Assembly: GCF_002915175.1 (NCBI RefSeq)
Contig: NZ_NXEJ01000002.1
Location: forward strand, 552,572-616,571
DNA: 64,000 nt
DNA from: Agrobacterium rosae
Lineage (GTDB): Bacteria > Pseudomonadota > Alphaproteobacteria > Rhizobiales > Rhizobiaceae
Direction of reading: 5' to 3'
A program made the translations under genes and the position numbers. Of the stretch, positions 63,606-64,000 are shown piece after piece. The notes beneath the pieces are model-generated. The model saw nothing but the letters and a program-made list of their open reading frames with translations, was not told the DNA's origin and ran no database searches. The stretch's first letter is position 1. Every line of letters starts with the position of its first letter.

Positions 63606-63947
63606 CTAGCCTCCGGCTTGTGAATTGGTCTTTCTAAGAGTGTATATCCCGCATCCATATCTTACTTTCGCGGCATCGCCGTCGACAGTCTCTCCTAATT
63701 TTAGATCACCCAAATCATCCACGTAATCAAAACGCTCTAGTGTCATGTTTAACTTTATACTGTCGTAATTGAGCAGGCTCGTTGCGTGAAATACACGATG
63801 GGCGTTGAAATGAACCTGATCGGTTCTACCAATTGGAAAACTGATATAGAGGATTCCATTATTTTTTAGCATTCTAACCAGATTGGAAATGCCTCTTTCA
63901 TGCCCCGCCACATCAATTGGATCGCCATAGCGCCCTAGGACGCGGAC
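63606..63947 (-). pseudogene. Truncated DUF268 protein
   Basis: The recognisable product runs LGRYGDPIDVAGHERGI, then MLKNNGILYISFPIGRTDQVHFNAHRVFH and ERFDYVDDLGDLKLGE, which is the C-terminal half of a DUF268 protein (usually over 200 residues, often found with glycan genes). Homology stops abruptly at about 63938; upstream in the same frame are TGA and TAA at 63950-63945 and 63953-63951, and the other frames do not continue the family. The rest of the gene is missing. The GTG at 63911 could still start a 101-residue fragment. The sequence on the right may be the edge of an inserted element. Confidence 0.55.
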
Positions 63948-64000
63948 TCATTATATGAAGCGATCCATATTCTTACCGCTGCAAGCTTGAGTGCTGCGAG

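Overview
The window looks like a piece of the main (circular) chromosome of an Agrobacterium/Rhizobium-type alphaproteobacterium. The evidence is gene content and order typical of Rhizobiaceae: the Rieske, cytochrome b and cytochrome c1 operon followed by apt; ychF, pth, rplY and prs on one strand; an lsrB/vtlR-type LysR gene with trxB next to a tandem pair of AbcR-type small RNAs; and short palindromic intergenic repeats of the rhizobial kind. Base composition is about 57-60% GC, with local drops in a few hypothetical genes and in the polysaccharide genes at the right end. No prophage, rRNA, tRNA or CRISPR array was seen.

Layout. 0-8.5 kb: a MoxR ATPase cut by the left edge, a DUF1285 protein, a CoA-type NUDIX hydrolase coupled to a CCA-adding enzyme, hemF, a ParD/ParE-like toxin-antitoxin pair, a Na/Pi cotransporter and trmL. 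8.6-17.6 kb: two MsbA-like ABC half-exporters, the first preceded by a short leader ORF and hairpins that look like an attenuator; an EEP-domain protein; the bc1 complex operon; apt. 17.6-26.4 kb: a possible GT42-like protein, two MaoC proteins, ychF, an ExoD family protein, pth, and a periplasmic binding protein paired with a membrane GGDEF-EAL protein. 26.3-38.9 kb: rplY, an MHYT-GGDEF-EAL protein, a GAF-Fis regulator beside an AldB-type aldehyde dehydrogenase, prs, a lipoprotein, an M24-fold protein, pgeF, a MidA-type methyltransferase, lgt and ubiK. 39.3-46.1 kb: YbjN protein, proC, csaA-like, an 'up-regulated in Daf-2' family protein, a MarR/OmpR/histidine kinase operon, an SH3/DUF1236 protein and an MBL-fold hydrolase. 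46.1-47.1 kb: about 1 kb of intergenic repeats. 47.1-57 kb: cold shock protein, EamA transporter, a degenerate EAL protein, aspartate aminotransferase, ChaA-type antiporter, DUF2188, a LysR/epimerase divergent pair, an Old Yellow Enzyme and an ArsR regulator. 57.2-60.3 kb: tandem AbcR-type sRNAs, lsrB/vtlR, trxB and an Lrp regulator. 60.3-64 kb: a small surface polysaccharide cluster (GT2-like, GT25, GT11 fucosyltransferase, SGNH-like, broken DUF268).

How the parts relate. The window is mostly core genome: respiration, nucleotide metabolism, translation quality control, heme and cell envelope. Overlaid on it are signalling genes (two full GGDEF-EAL proteins, one degenerate EAL protein, one two-component system) and small accessory units (toxin-antitoxin, glycan cluster). 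The least explained features are the leader/attenuator upstream of the ABC exporters, the SGNH-like gene whose only sensible start is AUA, the DUF268 remnant that ends abruptly at foreign-looking sequence near the right edge, and the M24-fold protein that lacks recognisable metal ligands.
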